From Clostridia bacterium (GTDB taxonomy: Bacteria > CBDUZB01 > JAGLHV01): a DNA stretch of 10,839 nt. A program made the position numbers and the translations under genes. Under the pieces are notes generated by a model that saw only the letters and a list, made by a program, of their open reading frames with translations, searched no databases and was not told the origin of the DNA. The DNA lies in assembly GCA_030595925.1 (NCBI GenBank), contig JAUVLC010000084.1, forward strand, positions 1 through 10,839, read 5' to 3'. This document shows, one piece after another, positions 1 to 7,253 of the stretch; positions within the stretch are counted from its first letter, which is position 1; each line of letters begins with the position of its first letter.

Positions 1-94
1 TATTTCCTTTTTTCAATATCGGATTTAGGGTTTGTCAGCATCTTTTTTCTTGAAAGTCAGAATAAATCTTGACACTACTGAAAATGGAAAACAA

Positions 95-123
95 TTGACA
101 AAAGGAAAATGACAAGGTAAAAT
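95..123 (+). promoter_or_regulatory. Sigma70-like promoter of the DUF5752-treT operon
   Basis: A -35 box TTGACA (95-100, perfect) is followed after 17 bases by a -10 box TAAAAT (118-123, 5 of 6). Transcription would start near 130, leaving a leader of about 145 bases before the ATG at 276. A second TTGACA at 69-74 has no matching -10 box. No operator or terminator was recognised in the leader. Confidence 0.6.
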
Positions 124-230
124 AAAAAAATGGCAAGATTATACTGGGTATAAGTAGAGAATTATTTTTATCACATAACCAACTGCGGAGATAGTCAGGA
201 ATAGATAAATAAAAACAGAAGGGATTATAT

Positions 231-254
231 AAAATTTTTTAAATATATAAAAAA
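231..254 (+). repeat. AT-rich direct repeat, copy 1
   Basis: An A4T6 run followed by AAATATATA and an A run. It recurs almost exactly at 2141-2165, with one extra T in that copy. The two copies bracket the DUF5752-treT pair. The sequence is low in complexity, so shared origin is possible but not certain. Confidence 0.4.
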
Positions 255-275
255 ATTATTACAAAGAGAGTTGCT

Positions 276-920
276 ATGAAAGAGTTTCACTTTATAGAAT
301 GTTTTGAGATAAAAGAACTTCTTGGAAAGAAAGCTGATGATGTGGAAGAATTATTGGAGCTTATCGAAGAAGTTCCAAGTGATTCTATTTATTATCATAC
401 ACATAGTTATTTTTTAAGGCATTTTTACCTAACAGGCCCTTATCCAAATGATTTTGCTAATTGGGTAGCTATTCAGGTGAGGGATAGAGTTCTTGGTGAG
501 AAACTTGGAATTGTAATGCCAACCGGGGATAAAAGTCTTGAGGATTTGCGTAACGAATTGATAGAGATTATCGATAACTATCTTTCAACTATGAAGATAA
601 CACCCGCCGTTGTTTCAGGACAGGCTTTTTATTTTATGCAATCTCGTATAATAGAAGTTCATACAGGAATAACAGTAAATAATTTAGAAGAATTTGTGGA
701 AGTATTAAAAATTATCGACGCAAGTGCAATTTATAATCATGTATTTGAAGCACGAGTGCGTGATTGGCAAGGGAGAAGCGATTTTTCAATTTGGCTCGAC
801 GAAATTCTTCATACGACAGAACTATCAAAAAAGCTGGAAATGATAGATTGTTATATGTATAGTCTAGAGGGATTAAGAAATAAATTAATTGATTTGTGTA
901 AACAGGAACTTAAAAAATGA
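276..920 (+). CDS. DUF5752 family protein with two repeated halves
   Basis: A 214-residue cytoplasmic protein with no signal peptide or membrane segment. From memory it matches DUF5752, a family of unknown biochemical function often found next to, or fused to, trehalose-synthase-like glycosyltransferases. The sequence looks like a tandem duplication. Residues 5-103 and 118-212 share an aromatic start, an acidic helix (EELLELIEEV against EEFVEVLKII), an SxIYxH motif (SIYYH at 37-41, AIYNH at 151-155), a DFxxW motif (DFANW at 59-63, DFSIW at 169-173) and a SLExLRN(E/K)LI helix (87-97, 196-205). The stop overlaps the treT start (ATGA), so translation is probably coupled. The start has only a weak purine-rich ribosome site (AGAGAG, 265-270). 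A structural or regulatory partner of TreT is an inference. Confidence 0.75.
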   Translation: MKEFHFIECFEIKELLGKKADDVEELLELIEEVPSDSIYYHTHSYFLRHFYLTGPYPNDFANWVAIQVRDRVLGEKLGIVMPTGDKSLEDLRNELIEIIDNYLSTMKITPAVVSGQAFYFMQSRIIEVHTGITVNNLEEFVEVLKIIDASAIYNHVFEARVRDWQGRSDFSIWLDEILHTTELSKKLEMIDCYMYSLEGLRNKLIDLCKQELKK

Positions 921-2125
921 CAAACAATATAACACTTGACTCATACAAAGAAATAGCGCCGAAAGGAGTGATTGATCTTGCTTATAAACTTGCTGAAGGA
1001 TTAAAAGGAAAATCTATTTTACACGTTAATTCAACGCGGCTTGGCGGTGGTGTTGCAGAAATGCTTCTTAGACTTATCCCTTTGTTTGATTATTTGGGAA
1101 TTAATATTCGTTGGGAGGTAATAGAAGGAAGTTCTTTGTTTTATAAAACAACAAAAAGTTTTCATAATGCTTTGCAAGGACAAAGGCAAAATATTACGCA
1201 GGAGATGTATGATGAATATAAGAGGGCCAATGAGGAGAATGCCCGGAAAATTTCTTTTGATTCTGAATTGATAATTCTCCATGATCCTCAACCAGCAGGA
1301 CTTATCCTTCAAAAATCCAAAGGTACAAAATGGTTATGGAGATGTCATATTGATGTTTCTCATCCTCAAAGAAAAGTTTGGAACTTCCTAAAATATTATG
1401 TGTCACAGTTTGATGGCGCTATATTTTCATTGCCTAGTTTTGCAAAAAGGCTTACTATTCCTCAATTTCTTATGTACCCTTCAATTGACCCATTAAGCGA
1501 TAAAAATAAAGATTTATCTAAAGAAGAGATAGACCGTGTTTTAATGAAGTACAATATACCCGTGGACAGGCCGATAGTTTTACAAGTCTCACGTTTTGAT
1601 AGGTTTAAAGACCCCTTAGGTGTTATAGAAGCATATAAATTAGTTAAAAAGTATAATGATTGTTGCCTGGTGCTTGCGGGGGGAGGTGCTACAGACGATC
1701 CGGAGGGACTTTGCTTTTTACAAGAAGTAAAAGAAGCTGCTTCTTGTGACAAAGATATCTTTGTTCTTGATTTGCCTAGCGATGCTAATTTAGAAATAAA
1801 TGCATTACAAAGAGGAGCAACAGTAATTTTGCAGAAATCCACAAAGGAGGGATTTGGACTTACTGTTGCAGAAGCGATGTGGAAAGGGAAACCTGTTATT
1901 GGTGGAGCGGTTGGAGGTATTACGGTTCAAATTGTTTATGGACAAACGGGGTATACAGTGAATTCAGTGGAAGGTTGTGCCTATAGAATTCGTTATCTGC
2001 TAAATAATAGAGAAATTATAGAGGAGATGGGGAATAAAGCCAGGGAATATACTCGAAGGAATTTTCTGATAACAAGACATCTCTGTGACTATCTTGCAAT
2101 AATGACTCATATGCTCAAGCTGTAA
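917..2125 (+). CDS. treT: Trehalose synthase (TreT-like, GT4 glycosyltransferase)
   Basis: A 402-residue GT-B glycosyltransferase of family GT4. TreT (trehalose glycosyltransferring synthase) makes trehalose from NDP-glucose and glucose, reversibly, in the cytoplasm. The N-terminal domain has the family signature HVNSTRLGGGVAEML (36-50) for acceptor binding, followed by RWEVIEGSSLFYKTTKSFHN (65-84), HDPQP (122-126) and WRCHIDVS (141-148). The C-terminal donor domain has RFDRFKDP (227-234) and the EX7E motif in EGFGLTVAE (E311, E319). Length is normal for the family, and the ends look intact. The ATG overlaps the upstream stop, with AGGAA about 9 bases before it. Donor specificity (UDP-, ADP- or GDP-glucose) cannot be read from the sequence; a related trehalose phosphorylase activity is the main alternative. 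No other trehalose gene is in the window. Confidence 0.85.
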   Translation: MTNNITLDSYKEIAPKGVIDLAYKLAEGLKGKSILHVNSTRLGGGVAEMLLRLIPLFDYLGINIRWEVIEGSSLFYKTTKSFHNALQGQRQNITQEMYDEYKRANEENARKISFDSELIILHDPQPAGLILQKSKGTKWLWRCHIDVSHPQRKVWNFLKYYVSQFDGAIFSLPSFAKRLTIPQFLMYPSIDPLSDKNKDLSKEEIDRVLMKYNIPVDRPIVLQVSRFDRFKDPLGVIEAYKLVKKYNDCCLVLAGGGATDDPEGLCFLQEVKEAASCDKDIFVLDLPSDANLEINALQRGATVILQKSTKEGFGLTVAEAMWKGKPVIGGAVGGITVQIVYGQTGYTVNSVEGCAYRIRYLLNNREIIEEMGNKAREYTRRNFLITRHLCDYLAIMTHMLKL

Positions 2126-2140
2126 GATGAATTTAATTAA

Positions 2141-2165
2141 AAAATTTTTTTAAATATATAAAAAA
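2141..2165 (+). repeat. AT-rich direct repeat, copy 2
   Basis: Second copy of the element at 231-254 (A4T7, AAATATATA, A run), lying 16 bases after the treT stop. The rest of the 2126-2380 gap is AT-rich. I see no convincing promoter, terminator or RNA in it. Confidence 0.4.
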
Positions 2166-2380
2166 GCTAAAAGAGAAAAAGTTTCTTATGAAAAGCAAAT
2201 GAATATAAGAAAATCTTTAATGAAATAAAATAGAAAAAGTAAGAGCCGGAGAGAATAAGAAAAATAGAAATTATTAACAACAAAAATGTTTTAGTTTATT
2301 TAAATCGATTGTTAAGGTGGGTACTTTTATTAGCTTGTAGGTTTAATTCTGTGGGCTTAATTTTAAGGGGGTTGTGAAAA

Positions 2381-4141
2381 ATGAAAGAAAAAGTAGTAAA
2401 TGAAGGTATTTTAAATGTCAGAAAAAAAGGAAGTAACATTTTTAGGGAAGGGGAACATATGTTACCGGGGGTTTCTCTAATGATTGCCGCAGGGGTTCTC
2501 AAGTCAAAAAAAGATTTAAAGAGGCCTTTTGTCACTATAGTAAATTCCTATACCAATCAAATACCAGGTCATGCTCATCTTGATAAATTAGGAAGTAGTT
2601 TAAAGAAGGAATTGGAAAAACAGGGAGTAAACGTGTGGTATGCAAATATCGGGGGAGCAGTTGGGGATGGTATTGCTATGGGACATTTTGGGATGAAATA
2701 TTCTTTACCTTCCAGGGAACTTATTACTGATCAGATTGAGACTATTATAGGTGCCCATCCTCCTGATGCCTGGATTGGATTGGGTAATTGCGATAAGATT
2801 GTTCCTGCAATGTACAATGCTATGGTAAGAATTAATATTCCTTCACTGTATATAAGCGGCGGACCGATGCTGAGTGGAAAAAATAATACAGATTTAATCT
2901 CTGTTTTTGAAGCGGTGGGTAAATATAGCATCGGCAAAATGAGTAAAAGGAAGTTGCAAGGATTAACCGAGGTTGCCTGCCCCGGTTATGGAAGTTGCGC
3001 TGGAATGTTTACGGCAAATTCAATGAATTGTTTAGGAGAAGTATTGGGTTTTTCTTTACCGGGAAATGGGACAATTCCGGCGACATTAAGGCTGAAAGGA
3101 AAGGAAAGGCAATTTCAATTGAATCCTGAAAGAATAAATCTTGTAAAGAAAGCTGCCAGGAAAATTATTTTTCTTATGAAAAACAAAATTAAACCTCTGG
3201 ATATTTTAACCAGAGAATCTATTGATAATGCTTTCATTTTAGATATGGCTATGGGGGGGTCAACTAATACTGTTTTACATCTGTTGGCTCTAGCTTACGA
3301 GGCAGGGATTAAATATGATCTTAAATTTCTTAATGAATTAGCTAAAACTACTGCCAATGTTGTGAAGGTTTCGCCGTCCCGGCCGGAAATTCATATGGAA
3401 GATATTCATAAAGTGGGAGGGGTGGGTGCTATTTTACGATCTGTTTATGATAGCAAAAATTCCATGTTAAAACTAAAAACCAAAACTATTTATGGTACTT
3501 TAGGTGATTATGTTTTAAAATCACCTAAGCCTGATGAAAAAGTGATTCGTTCGGTAGATAATGCTTTTTCCCCTGAAGGAGGCCTAGCTGTTCTTTTTGG
3601 AAATATTGCCCGAAATGGTTCTGTAGTAAAGACAAGCGGAGTAGATAAAGATATGCTTAGATTTGAAGGGAAAGCCTTAATTTACAATTCTCAGGAGGAA
3701 GCATTGGAAGCAATTTTAAAGAATAAGGTTAAGGACGGGACTGTAATAGTAATTCGATATGAAGGGCCGAAAGGCGGACCCGGGATGCAGGAAATGCTTT
3801 CACCGACCGCAGCAATAAAAGGAGCAGATATTAAGGCAGCTTTAATTACAGACGGCCGTTTTTCAGGAGGCACCAGGGGTCTTTGTATTGGGCACATATC
3901 TCCTGAGGCAGCCAGTGGTGGTGAGATAGGCCTACTTAAGAACGGTGATTTGATTGAAATAGACGTCAATAAAAAGAAAATAAACGTTAAACTTTCGAAA
4001 GAAGAATTAAGGGCAAGAGGAAAGAAAACGAGTCTCTTTAAACCGAAAGTAACAGGAGGTTGGTTGGCAAGATATACAAGTTATGTAGGAAGCGCTGATA
4101 AAGGAGCAGTTTTTCTTTCTATACCGAGAAACAATGGATAA
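2381..4141 (+). CDS. ilvD: Dihydroxy-acid dehydratase (IlvD)
   Basis: A 586-residue, full-length IlvD/Edd family enzyme. It dehydrates 2,3-dihydroxy-3-methylbutanoate (and the isoleucine homologue) to the 2-keto acid in valine, leucine and isoleucine synthesis. Visible motifs are NSYTNQIPGHAHL (55-67), GDGIAMGH (95-102) with the Mg-binding Asp, GNCDK (135-139) with a cluster Cys and the metal-site Lys, ACPGYGSCAGMFTANSMNCL (199-218) with a second cluster Cys at 206, and TDGRFSGGTRG (490-500) with the catalytic Ser 495. The NSYTNQIPGH segment has no Cys, as in E. coli IlvD, which argues for an oxygen-sensitive [4Fe-4S] cluster and against the [2Fe-2S] type. The start is supported by AAGGGGG (2365-2371) 9 bases upstream. 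No ilvB, ilvN, ilvC or leu gene is adjacent. A sugar-acid dehydratase of the same family is less likely given the close E. coli-like motifs. Confidence 0.9.
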   Translation: MKEKVVNEGILNVRKKGSNIFREGEHMLPGVSLMIAAGVLKSKKDLKRPFVTIVNSYTNQIPGHAHLDKLGSSLKKELEKQGVNVWYANIGGAVGDGIAMGHFGMKYSLPSRELITDQIETIIGAHPPDAWIGLGNCDKIVPAMYNAMVRINIPSLYISGGPMLSGKNNTDLISVFEAVGKYSIGKMSKRKLQGLTEVACPGYGSCAGMFTANSMNCLGEVLGFSLPGNGTIPATLRLKGKERQFQLNPERINLVKKAARKIIFLMKNKIKPLDILTRESIDNAFILDMAMGGSTNTVLHLLALAYEAGIKYDLKFLNELAKTTANVVKVSPSRPEIHMEDIHKVGGVGAILRSVYDSKNSMLKLKTKTIYGTLGDYVLKSPKPDEKVIRSVDNAFSPEGGLAVLFGNIARNGSVVKTSGVDKDMLRFEGKALIYNSQEEALEAILKNKVKDGTVIVIRYEGPKGGPGMQEMLSPTAAIKGADIKAALITDGRFSGGTRGLCIGHISPEAASGGEIGLLKNGDLIEIDVNKKKINVKLSKEELRARGKKTSLFKPKVTGGWLARYTSYVGSADKGAVFLSIPRNNG

Positions 4142-4328
4142 TGAGGATAATGAAAAACGTTACTTAAAAATTTAAAATATTGACAGAAGAAATGAAAAAT
4201 GTGTTAGTGTTTTTAATTGGTAAGTACCTGAAGGAACAGGGGGAAGAAGTTAGGGGAGTTATTAGGAATTGGATATGGAAAAAAATAGTTTTGTGTTTGT
4301 AAAGAGAGAGTAAATATTTGAGAGATAG

Positions 4329-4439
4329 TGTCAAAAATAAAATGAAAAAAATTCAGAAAAGTGTTATAAATAAAAAAGATTTTTTTCATAATAGGGGGAG
4401 GAAAGACTGCGGCTACCAAAAAATAAAACATTTTTGACA
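4329..4439. repeat. 111-bp unit bounded by 10-bp inverted repeats
   Basis: TGTCAAAAAT at 4329-4338 is the exact reverse complement of ATTTTTGACA at 4430-4439. TAGT lies just outside both ends (TAGTG on the left; on the right, TAGTAATG when read from the other strand). The interior is AT-rich with one G5 run and no open frame. It could be the scar of a small non-autonomous element or chance in AT-rich DNA. Confidence 0.35.
4362..4370 (+). promoter_or_regulatory. Possible extended -10 promoter of the M42 gene
   Basis: TGTTATAAA combines a TGN extension with TATAAA (5 of 6). It would start transcription near 4377, about 90 bases before the M42 start. No -35 box is recognisable 16-18 bases upstream, so this is weak. 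Confidence 0.3.
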
Positions 4440-4455
4440 TTACTATTTGAGAATT

Positions 4456-4461
4456 AAGGAG
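4456..4461 (+). promoter_or_regulatory. Ribosome binding site fixing the M42 start
   Basis: AAGGAG lies 6 bases before the ATG at 4468. The in-frame TTG at 4447 lies upstream of this site and has no ribosome site of its own, so 4468 is preferred. Confidence 0.75.
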
Positions 4462-4467
4462 ATAATT

Positions 4468-5529
4468 ATGGAAAAAGAGTCTTTTGATTTTTTAAAAAAA
4501 CTGATGGATACTATGAGTCCTTCCGGTTTTGAAGAAGAGGCAATGAGGGTGTGGAAAGACAGAACAAAAAAGTTTGCAGATGAGGTTAATACTGACATCC
4601 TTGGTAATTCTATAGCGGATTTAAATAAAGCTGGAAAACCAAAGATTATGTTTGCCGGACATCTTGATGAAATAGGTTTTATGGTAAAGTATATTGATAA
4701 GGAAGGATACATATATTTTTCAACTATTGGGGGAATTGATCTTCATCTTGTTCCGGGTAAAAGGGTTTGGATTAAAACTAAAAAGGGCAAAGTTTTGGGT
4801 GTAGTAGGGAAGAAGCCTGTTCATCTTTTAGCAGAAGAAGAGAGAAAAAAGGTAGCAAAGATTGAAGAACTCTGGATAGACATTGGTGCAAAAAATGAAA
4901 GAGAATCCAGGTCTGTTCTAAATATTGGAGATCCTATCGTCCCGGCGGTTGGGTTTGAGGTTTTAAATAATGATATAGTAGTTGCAAGAGGGTTTGACGA
5001 CAAAGCCGGTGCCTTTGTGGTAAGTGAAACACTAAAAATTCTCTCCCAAAAGCAGCCCAAAGCCTCTTTTTATGGTGTTGCAACGGTACAGGAAGAAATT
5101 GGACTTAGAGGAGCAAGGACATCGGCATATAGAATATCCCCGGATATTGGTATTGCCATTGATGTTACATTTGCCACAGACTTTCCTTCTATGGACAAGA
5201 GGAAAGTGGGGGATATTAAGATAGGGGGAGGGCCTGTAATAGCAAGGGGGCCGAATATTAATTCAAAAATATTTGATTTATTCGTTGAAGTGGCAAAAAA
5301 AGAAAAAATACCCTATCAGGTTGAAGGAATATCCAGGGCTACAGGTACGGATGCGAATGTAATACAACTTACAAAAACAGGGGTGGCGACCGGGTTAGTG
5401 AGTATTCCCAATAGATATATGCATACTCAAGTGGAAATTGTTAGCCTCAAAGATTTAGAGAATACAGCAAATCTGCTTAGTGCCTTTGTTTTAAGACTTG
5501 ATAGAGAGACTAACTTAATGTTACACTAA
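4468..5529 (+). CDS. M42 family metallo-aminopeptidase
   Basis: A 353-residue cytoplasmic peptidase of clan MH, family M42 (FrvX/YsdC/TET type), often mislabelled endoglucanase or cellulase M. These enzymes form dodecameric tetrahedra that remove N-terminal residues from peptides. All expected two-metal ligands are visible: His65 in AGHLDEIGF, the bridging Asp in GFDDKAG (177-178), the Glu pair 209-210 in VQEEIGLRGA (general base plus ligand), Asp232 in AIDVT, and His319 in NRYMHTQVE. The positions match Pyrococcus TET with a small offset. The region between about 70 and 165 is the inserted beta domain that drives oligomerisation. Length is typical. The peptidase substrate preference cannot be told. 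The gene appears to be its own transcription unit, followed by a hairpin. Confidence 0.88.
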   Translation: MEKESFDFLKKLMDTMSPSGFEEEAMRVWKDRTKKFADEVNTDILGNSIADLNKAGKPKIMFAGHLDEIGFMVKYIDKEGYIYFSTIGGIDLHLVPGKRVWIKTKKGKVLGVVGKKPVHLLAEEERKKVAKIEELWIDIGAKNERESRSVLNIGDPIVPAVGFEVLNNDIVVARGFDDKAGAFVVSETLKILSQKQPKASFYGVATVQEEIGLRGARTSAYRISPDIGIAIDVTFATDFPSMDKRKVGDIKIGGGPVIARGPNINSKIFDLFVEVAKKEKIPYQVEGISRATGTDANVIQLTKTGVATGLVSIPNRYMHTQVEIVSLKDLENTANLLSAFVLRLDRETNLMLH

Positions 5530-5544
5530 AGCAAGGAAAAAAGG

Positions 5545-5579
5545 AAACATGGGATATTCGTTTTTATATTCCGTTGTTT
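5545..5579 (+). terminator. Hairpin after the M42 gene, possible terminator
   Basis: Left arm 5545-5557 pairs with right arm 5566-5579 over 13 pairs with one bulged T (5575) and two G-T pairs; the loop is 8 bases and T-rich. It begins 15 bases after the M42 stop. No T tract follows it, so it may be an mRNA 3'-end stabiliser, not a classical intrinsic terminator. Confidence 0.4.
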
Positions 5580-5662
5580 GAATTCATTCGGATACATATT
5601 TCAAAAGATAAAGATGTAAGTAATATAATAGATTAAATAAAAGAACATGTTAATATAATGAA

Positions 5663-6301
5663 ATGGTTTCAAAAAATGTTGCAAAGATAATTATAAATAC
5701 TTTAAAGTTAAGATATCCTGATATGCGGCCGGCCCTTAATTATAATTCACCTATACAATTATTAATTGCAACCATGCTTGCTGCACAATGTACCGATAAA
5801 AGGGTTAATAAAATAACAAAGAAATTATTTTTAAAATATAAGACAGTTAAAGATTATTCAAAGGCTAATTTAAATGAGTTTGAAACAGAGGTAAAAAGTG
5901 CAGGATTTTATAAAAATAAAGCAATAAACATTATAAATGCGGCAAAAGATATAATAAATAAATTTAAATCCAAAGTTCCTGATACAATGAATAATTTGCT
6001 TACATTACCGGGCGTTGGAAGAAAAACGGCTAATATTATTCTTTGTCATATTTATGGGAAAAAAGAAGGAATTGCTGTTGATACACATGTAAAACGGTTG
6101 TCATTTCGTATTGGATTAACGACCAACAATACTCCGGACAAAATAGAAAAGGATTTAATGAATGTTTATGATATAAAAGAATGGAATATAATAAATAGTG
6201 TTTTAGTAAATCATGGAAGAGCAATCTGTAAAGCTAAGAATCCGGTTTGTGATAAATGTATAATAAAGCAATATTGTAGACAGAAAATAGAAAGGAAATA
6301 A
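5663..6301 (+). CDS. nth: Endonuclease III (Nth), DNA glycosylase/AP lyase
   Basis: A 212-residue HhH-GPD superfamily enzyme that excises oxidised pyrimidines and cleaves the abasic site by beta elimination. The helix-hairpin-helix LPGVGRKTANIIL (115-127) carries the catalytic Lys121, and VDTHVKRLSFR (139-149) carries the catalytic Asp140. A C-terminal [4Fe-4S] loop is complete with the family spacing C-X6-C-X2-C-X5-C (Cys 189, 196, 199, 205). Length equals the family norm (E. coli 211). The ATG has no clear ribosome site, yet the N-terminus aligns well with the family. A TATAAT at 5624-5629 could be its -10 box, though no good -35 box is seen. The nfo gene starts 3 bases after the stop, so the two form a base-excision-repair operon. 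Confidence 0.93.
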   Translation: MVSKNVAKIIINTLKLRYPDMRPALNYNSPIQLLIATMLAAQCTDKRVNKITKKLFLKYKTVKDYSKANLNEFETEVKSAGFYKNKAINIINAAKDIINKFKSKVPDTMNNLLTLPGVGRKTANIILCHIYGKKEGIAVDTHVKRLSFRIGLTTNNTPDKIEKDLMNVYDIKEWNIINSVLVNHGRAICKAKNPVCDKCIIKQYCRQKIERK

Positions 6302-6304
6302 AAA

Positions 6305-7126
6305 ATGAATATAGGGGCTCATTTATCTGTAGCTAAAGGATTCACTGCTATGGGAGAAACTGCACTTAGCATAGGGGCAAATACTTTTCAGTTTTTCTCA
6401 AGAAATCCACGGGGGGCTAAATCTGCAGCAATTGAAGAAAAAGACGTAGATGGATTGATTAAAATAATGAATAAAAACAATTTTGCACCTATTTTAGCAC
6501 ATGCTTCATATACTGTTAATGTGTGTTCGGATAAAAAACATATTAGAGATTTTGCTAAAATGATTTTTAAAGAAGATCTTGAGAAATTAGAAAAATTGCC
6601 ATGTAAATTATATGTTTTTCACCCGGGGAATCATATGGGACAAGGGGAAAAAATTGGAATAAACTATATAATTAATGCTTTGAATGATGTCTTAAAACCG
6701 GAACATAGTATTATGTTTTTATTAGAAACAATGGCGGGAAAAGGGACTGAAATAGGAAAAACATTTGAAGAGTTAAAGACAATAATAGAGGGGGTAAAAT
6801 TAAAAGAAAAAGTCGGAGTTTGTTTAGATACCTGTCATGTTTATTCAGCAGGATATGATATAGTTAACAACTTGGATAAAGTTCTTGATGAGTTTAATAA
6901 TATAATAGGATTAAATAAATTAAAAGCAATTCATTTAAATGATAGTTTAACCGAATTTGCCAGCCATAAAGATAGACATGCTTGTATTGGAAAAGGGAAT
7001 ATTGGCCTGGAGGCGATAAAAAAAATAGTGACTCATCCAAAATTAAAAGAACTCCCATTTTTTTTGGAAACCCCTGCCGATTTAAAAGGATACGCTGAAG
7101 AAATTAAGTTATTAACCGGATTGTAG
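6305..7126 (+). CDS. nfo: Endonuclease IV (Nfo), AP endonuclease
   Basis: A 273-residue TIM-barrel enzyme that cuts 5' of abasic sites and removes 3' blocking groups, including those left by AP lyases such as Nth. The start [13 protein letters not shown] is typical. All nine trinuclear zinc ligands of the E. coli enzyme have counterparts: His66, His106 (FHPGNH), Glu141 ([12 protein letters not shown]), Asp175 and His178 (LDTCH), His210 (IHLNDS), Asp223 and His225 (HKDRH), and Glu255 (LETPA). AAGGA near the end of nth lies about 8 bases before the ATG, and the genes are separated by 3 bases, so translation is likely coupled. Its product acts on the product left by Nth, which gives the pairing functional sense. 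No terminator is evident downstream. Confidence 0.95.
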   Translation: MNIGAHLSVAKGFTAMGETALSIGANTFQFFSRNPRGAKSAAIEEKDVDGLIKIMNKNNFAPILAHASYTVNVCSDKKHIRDFAKMIFKEDLEKLEKLPCKLYVFHPGNHMGQGEKIGINYIINALNDVLKPEHSIMFLLETMAGKGTEIGKTFEELKTIIEGVKLKEKVGVCLDTCHVYSAGYDIVNNLDKVLDEFNNIIGLNKLKAIHLNDSLTEFASHKDRHACIGKGNIGLEAIKKIVTHPKLKELPFFLETPADLKGYAEEIKLLTGL

Positions 7127-7145
7127 GGAGTAAAAAGTAATGTTG

Positions 7146-7174
7146 TTGTAAAAGGGTTATTTATTATATATAAT
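7146..7174 (+). promoter_or_regulatory. Sigma70-like promoter of the YchF-like gene
   Basis: TTGTAA (7146-7151, 4 of 6) and a perfect TATAAT (7169-7174) are separated by 17 bases. Transcription would start near 7181, giving a 5' leader of about 73 bases before 7254. This suggests the gene is expressed apart from nth-nfo. Confidence 0.55.
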
Positions 7175-7240
7175 CCATTAAAAAATTAATATGGGGACAG
7201 AGGAACATATAAGGGATATACACCTGTTTCCTATTTTACC

Positions 7241-7246
7241 AGGGAG
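7241..7246 (+). promoter_or_regulatory. Ribosome binding site fixing the YchF-like start
   Basis: AGGGAG ends 7 bases before the ATG at 7254. The longer open frame from 7191 has no such site, and its first 21 residues match nothing in YchF. From 7254 the protein begins MKIGFSG, matching the canonical YchF start. Confidence 0.7.
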
Positions 7247-7253
7247 CATTAAT

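Larger units (their letters stand above)
4142..4467. other. Intergenic region with inverted repeats, ilvD to M42 gene
   Basis: A 326-base gap rich in A, T and G runs. It holds a 10-bp inverted repeat (4329-4338 and 4430-4439), one copy of the TAGTGTCAA motif (4326-4334), a possible extended -10 promoter (4362-4370), and the ribosome site of the next gene. No credible gene was found; a 36-codon open frame at 4192-4302 resembles nothing I know. Confidence 0.6.

Noticed and set aside
1-41. Minus-strand start MLTNPKSDIEKRK running off the left edge
   Set aside because: Only 13 codons are visible, with no clear ribosome site, so a divergent gene cannot be supported.
4192-4302. A 36-codon open frame (starts MKNVLVFLIGKYL) between ilvD and the M42 gene
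   Set aside because: Only a weak AGAAGA precedes the ATG, no family is recognised, and short frames are expected by chance in this AT-rich gap.
4434-4439. TTGACA just before the M42 gene as a -35 box
   Set aside because: A matching -10 box would fall on the ribosome site (AAGGAG) and would leave no room for a leader.
4447-4467. TTG start 7 codons upstream of the M42 ATG
   Set aside because: It would place the clear AAGGAG site inside the gene; the ATG at 4468 is properly spaced from it.
7191-7253. N-terminal extension of the YchF-like gene from the ATG at 7191
   Set aside because: No ribosome site precedes 7191, the 21 extra residues match nothing in YchF, and a good site and the canonical start lie at 7241-7256.
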